NCBI GenBank assembly: GCA_016169945.1
Contig: JADLSH010000236.1
Location: 868,001 to 932,000, forward strand
Reading direction: 5' to 3'
DNA: 64,000 bases
Origin: Trachythela sp. YZ-2020
Taxonomy: Eukaryota > Cnidaria > Anthozoa > Malacalcyonacea > Clavulariidae
Made by a program: the position numbers and the translations under genes. The first letter of the stretch is position 1; each line of letters starts with the position of its first letter. Below the pieces are notes generated by a model. That model was given only the letters and a program-made list of their open reading frames with translations, had not been told where the DNA came from and did no database searches. Shown one piece after another: positions 59,808 to 64,000 of the stretch.

Positions 59808-61053
59808 AAGAAAACATTTCTCGACTGCGCTCAGTGCCCTGCAAATAGATTATAGTTGTACAGCAGTATATATGTCATGTGATTTATATGAAAAAGTTAT
59901 ATACATTGAAATATTTTAAACATACGTAACGCGTCTTATCCACGCCTAAAATGACCTATTAAAAGAAGGGGGAGTTGATGTTTTATCTTAACGACACAAG
60001 TTTGTGGTGCTTAACTTGTATGCAGAACATGTAACAGTTACAAAGTGATAAGTTGCAACATTAAAGTAGCGAAAACCCAACTTGTGAAAATGATGCGAGG
60101 TTGAAAACAAGTTCTTTCTGTTTTGAAAAGAATTAAATTGAATAGTAATTGCTGGAATTAGAAAATGCTGACATGCTGTAAATAATTATAGTTGACGCAT
60201 GGAAACATATACAAACAAATTTCAATCTCACATTTCTTGTTGCGTGCCATGTCATGTTCTCTATGTTAAATAATGTTGTGTTTTGTGCCAGATTTTTAGA
60301 GAGAGAAAATGAAACTCGAATATTAGTTGTCTGTAGTATTATTGTGACCACAATTATTAAATCCTAAATAATGTTGACGTTAAACTCAATATTGCCGATT
60401 AAATACTGACTCGTACCCCTGTCTGTATAGGCTATTTTCCACTTCAAACGTATCGTAGCGAAACGTATCGTATTTCTTTGTTTCCTGAGCACTCGGGGGT
60501 AGAACTAATAACTTCGACACAAAAGAAAATGCTACGGTACGTTACGATACGTTTGAAGTGGAAACGGACTTATTGGTGGAGCCCGATTTTAGGGAGTTAT
60601 TTGTAGGCGAAATTAGGTTTGTATCCAGTGATCAGTGTTTGTATCACACACCTCCGTCCACTGAGCTATATGAAATTTACTATAGCTTTGACGACTGAGT
60701 ACGAGTCAGGTTGAGTACACTTTTTTGCAGTCTTTTAACAACAGACAGATAACAAGGATCTTAGTTTTTCAACTTAATTGAAAAGCTTATCTAAGCATTT
60801 AATTAATTTACAGATAAAAATTATTGTTCTTCCACAAGAATTAGGACAGTTCATTTGTTAATTTCAATCAATACGAATAGTTTGCCTGTAAAAACGAAAA
60901 AAACAGTAAAAATACAGTAATATGTTTCGTGTATTAACACCATTGCGAAAATTCCAATCATTCCTAAGTTCATTTCTGATTCCTGACTTCTATACAAAAT
61001 TGAAATTGCTTCTACATGTTGGTTACCAATTTTACCCAGTAGTTGATGCAATG
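59808..61053. other. Convergent 3' region between ZIP and ZnT genes
   Basis: 1.2 kb holding both 3' UTRs, one MITE (60432) and a tRNA-like fragment near 60640-60690 (minus-strand TATAGCTCAGTGGACGGAG). No further coding evidence. Confidence 0.4.
60432..60567. mobile_element. MITE with TTTCCACTTCAA ends, copy 2
   Basis: TTTTCCACTTCAAACGTATC on the left is mirrored by GATACGTTTGAAGTGGAAA on the right. It shares its inner ACACAAAAGAAAATGCTACG with copy 1. Confidence 0.68.
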
Positions 61054-61675
61054 TCAAGAATTAATTGGTACGTTCAGTGTCAAACAATCTGGACAAGATG
61101 ACATAATAGCTGGTTGGTACATTTCCACTTGAAGTGTTATGTGAAAAAGTCGGAACTTTTCCTTCAATGTCTGTAATGCTTGCTGGAGGACTTCCTGAGA
61201 ATCAACAGTTAAATCTAGAGAATAGAAACATGTCAACAACTCAATCCGCTGGTTAGGCTACTCGGGATAATTTTTAACGACAATTCGCAATGCAAATTCC
61301 ATGAACGAAAAACAAAGGGAATCAACACCATATCAGTGTGTGGATATCGGAGGAAGAAATTGCATACATGTAACTAAGCCAACTATCGCAGTGTTTGAAT
61401 ATCCGAATGAAACTCGTTTTGAAATATTATATAATTCCAAATTTAACCAATTCATGTTATGGATGTTTGTTATTATAACATTCAAACGCAAATCTATATC
61501 AGCAAATCCATAATAGACAAAAATAAATAACGTTCCTCACCAATCGCTAAATGTGCTGTCAAACAGTGTTTATCAACATTCAGAGACCAAATATGTAGAC
61601 TATGAACCATCATGACTCCAGGTACATCTTTTAACATTGATTTTACTTCATAATAATCCAATGATTTAGGTGAGC
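61054..61675 (-). CDS. SLC30A: ZnT zinc exporter (cation diffusion facilitator), 3' end only
   Basis: The last two exons, read downward: 61541-61675 and 61054-61214, joined in phase 1. Exon one of the pair reads SPKSLDYYEVKSMLKDVPGV then MVHSLHIWSLNVDKHCLTAHL; the last reads EVLQQALQTLKEKFRLFHIT then LQVE and CPDC before the stop. This is the cytosolic ferredoxin-like C-terminal domain of SLC30A proteins of the ZnT2/3/4/8 group, with the metal-linked His and CxxC positions. These carriers move zinc out of the cytosol into vesicles or out of the cell by proton exchange. The transmembrane exons are not found up to 64000 and must lie beyond; the Gypsy fragment at 62539 would be in an intron. It converges with the ZIP gene, 1.2 kb apart. 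Confidence 0.85.
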
Positions 61676-61708
61676 CTATATAGAGAAATATGTTACTTTA
61701 ATATATGA

Positions 61709-62042
61709 CATTAGGAATAATACAATTAGAGAATCATATTTGTATAAGCCACATGAGATGTGGAAGAGTCATAAGATCTCGGGATCCTGGATCACCAACC
61801 TCGTTCCCAGGCTCTTCCCTACCAGGGTCTTTCCTCCACAAGAGGGAACAGCCTGGGAACGAGGTTGCTGGATCACAAACATTAGGAATATACAATTAGA
61901 GAATCATATTTTTATATAAGCCACATGGATGTGGAAAGAGTAGAAGATCTCGATCTGGATCATCACCAACCTCGTTCCCAGGCTCTTCTCTCTTCTGGTC
62001 TTTTCCTCTTTCCAAGACAGAACAGCCTGGGGAACGAGTTGG
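61709..62042. repeat. Direct duplication with AACCTCGTTCCCAGGCTC hairpins
   Basis: A unit of about 170 bp (start ATTAGGAATA, then AGAATCATATTT) occurs at 61709 and again at 61880. Each copy ends in a hairpin CAACCTCGTTCCCAGGCTCT...GCCTGGGAACGAGGTTG. Related hairpin at 1669-1716 and a half copy near 57986. Lies in the SLC30A intron. Confidence 0.65.
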
Positions 62043-62149
62043 TTGAGAACAAGGAACATTTTCACACACACTTAATGCGAGAATCTTAAAGAATCATACT
62101 CAAATATAAATAACGAGAATAGTACATACACGCACAAGATGTAAAAAAC

Positions 62150-62400
62150 CTACAGCAAACTTGCAGCAATGCTGTCTCGACAACTTGTTATCAGGATGTG
62201 TTCGCACTGCTTGTTCCCAGCTTGTTGATAAGTTGTCAACGGCTTGTTCACAACTTGCTACAAGGTTGTTGATTCAACAGAGTTGTTACGAGTTGTTCCA
62301 ACAATTTGTTATCGTCCTGCAATTCAAGAACTTGTTCACAATTTGTGAGTGACAACCTTGTAGCAACTTGATAAAATGACAACATTGTTACAGTACTTTG
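62150..62400 (-). repeat. Modular CAAGTTG/CAACTTG repeat, copy 2 (inverted)
   Basis: The reverse complement matches 3500-3790 block by block with scattered substitutions, so this is a dispersed repeat family and not simple sequence. Confidence 0.7.
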
Positions 62401-62538
62401 TGTACACATCACATCAACTATATTTATATTATTTTTACATAATGGCGTAATAATAATGCGTAATTTAAATTTGTTTTTGTTTTTACGCACTTAACATCAA
62501 AGAAGAAAAAAAGAAGAAAATTCAGGAATGCCAGGAAC

Positions 62539-64000
62539 ATGAAACACTTTTTCTGTTCTAATAGAGTAATTAGCCACTGTTATAATAAAAATAATAAAAT
62601 TTCCGTAAAGATTGGAAAACATGATATTAAGATGAAAGCAGACACGGGTGATTTATATAAGACAATAACACGGAAACCTCTGCAGAAAATTCATCAGTCT
62701 CAGAAAGGATGGCTTGCAGCTAGGCCCATTCATCCTAAGGGATGTGTTCGCCTTCCAACCGAGTACAAGGGCTGCAAGATTGACCTGTTATATCTTGTGA
62801 TTGAAGGAGATTTCACACCATTACTAAGTTGTGATGCCTGCCTTGATTTAGAAGTATTGAAATTTATGAACGTTGAATTGTTAGATATTCCAGTGCAGAG
62901 TCAAGGTGTTCCAATGAACAAATTAGACAGTGCAAACAAACCGAATAGTAGGCCGGATGAAGATGAAATCGGAATTAATCTTGTTGATAACTTGCAGATG
63001 GAAACAAGTACTTTGACGACCTTCCGAAATTCTACCGGTAATGACAGTGATGGATAGTGACGGGTTATGTGTTAAAGGGATGGCCGGAGGCTAAAGACCA
63101 AGTCGATGAACTTGCTAGAGAATACTGGAGTTACAGAGAAGAGTTAAGTGTTGAGGATGGTTTGCTATTTAAATCAGACAGAATTGTGATGATGAGACCA
63201 GAAGTATTGGATGACATCCATGGTGCTCACATGGGTGAAACTAAAAGTTTGTGCTTTGCTAGAGATTATGTCTTTTGGCCTTCTATGACAGCTCAAATTA
63301 AGGACAAAGTTGGCTCATGTCCTATTTGCAATGTCTATCGACACAACCAGCAAAGAGAAACTCTCATACCTCATGATATCCCGGGATTGCCCTGGCAAGT
63401 CGTTGGCACTGATCTTTTTTACTATGGTGGTCATACCGATTTATTGGTAACTGACTTTTATTCTAAGTACTTTGAGATTGAGGTACTTCGTCAAACTACA
63501 GCAACTTGTCTAATCAATAACCTTAAGAAGATTTTTGCAAGGTTTGGTATACCAGTGACAACGGGCCTCAATACAGAAACACCAGGAACTTGTTTGATGG
63601 TAATCATGAATTTAAGGAGTTTGCTAAGGATTGGGAATTTATACATACTACCAGTTCTCCTCGGTGTCCACAGTCTAATGGTGCGGCTGAGAGGGCGGTG
63701 CAAACAGCCAAACGGATTTTAAGAAAAGCAGATGCAAACAACAAGGATCAATTCAAAGGACTTTCAGAAACACACCTTTTTCGGACCTTGGTGTATCACC
63801 AGCACAATTGTTCATGAGCAGGCGCACTCGCACAATGCTACCAACCCATCGACGACTCCTTGTCCCACAGACAGTTGAGCACAACCAAGTGCTTAAAACA
63901 CTCAAGAAACGGCAAGATACCTCAAAAGAGCACTATGACCAGAGAAGCAGAGATTTACCTCCACTTAAGGCTGGAGATAAAGTTAGAATGCAATCTAGTG
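62539..64000 (+). mobile_element. Second Gypsy (Metaviridae) fragment, internally deleted
   Basis: The first frame (62539-63057) has a retropepsin-like region with an altered active site (ADTGD) and later acidic linker. A second frame (from about 63057) starts directly in the integrase zinc finger (HGAHMG...CPICN) and the core (GTDLFYYGGHTD, then, after a frameshift near 63555, SDNGPQ and PQSNGAAERAVQT). Reverse transcriptase and RNase H are missing between them, a deletion of perhaps 2 kb. Frameshifts and an early stop near 63817 mark it as dead. It runs off the window end with the C-terminal integrase tail. It lies inside the probable SLC30A intron, opposite strand. Confidence 0.85.

Noticed and set aside
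1..64000. CRISPR array or prokaryotic operon
   Set aside because: The regular repeats here are minisatellites without unique spacers, and the genes are spliced eukaryotic genes.

Overview
This window is animal genomic DNA. It is AT-rich, with long introns carrying GT/AG borders, and dense in transposon debris. The organism is probably a cnidarian, perhaps an anthozoan; that is an inference from gene content and repeat style, not from a diagnostic marker. Genes were rebuilt from the sequence by joining exons whose splice phases agree.

Layout. (1) 10-21607: two CNBD2-like cyclic-nucleotide-binding genes, head to head, seven coding exons each, with matching intron phases. A two-exon gene for a small cysteine-rich secreted peptide lies antisense inside intron 4 of the plus-strand copy (15439-16166). 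(2) 22471-31884, minus strand: a possible small membrane or secreted protein, then a five-exon gene for a secreted, probably GPI-anchored protein with a C-terminal Ly6/uPAR domain. Its 5.8-kb first intron holds a broken Gypsy element that itself carries three further insertions. (3) 36064-37689: intronless MFSD6-like transporter. (4) 38946-41071: two adjacent long palindromes. (5) 41180-41668: intronless MRPL32. (6) 47883-59807: ten-exon SLC39A (ZIP) zinc importer of the LIV-1 type. (7) 61054-61675, minus strand: last two exons of an SLC30A (ZnT) zinc exporter, convergent with the ZIP gene, its 5' part lying beyond the window. (8) 62539-64000: a second broken Gypsy element running off the end.

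Between and inside genes lie many non-autonomous DNA transposons. Several have clear target-site duplications: 8 bp (hAT type) at 7650, 29780 and 45221; 9 bp with TAGCCTG termini at 7280 and 46987. There are also tRNA-derived SINE copies, CR1/jockey-like non-LTR fragments, minisatellites (16-, 20- and 22-bp units) and a modular CAAGTTG-type repeat. No rRNA, functional tRNA, CRISPR array or prokaryotic feature was seen.

Functionally, the convergent ZIP importer and ZnT exporter would act oppositely on cytosolic zinc. The CNBD2 pair suggests a local duplication with subfunction divergence. The other genes look unrelated neighbours.
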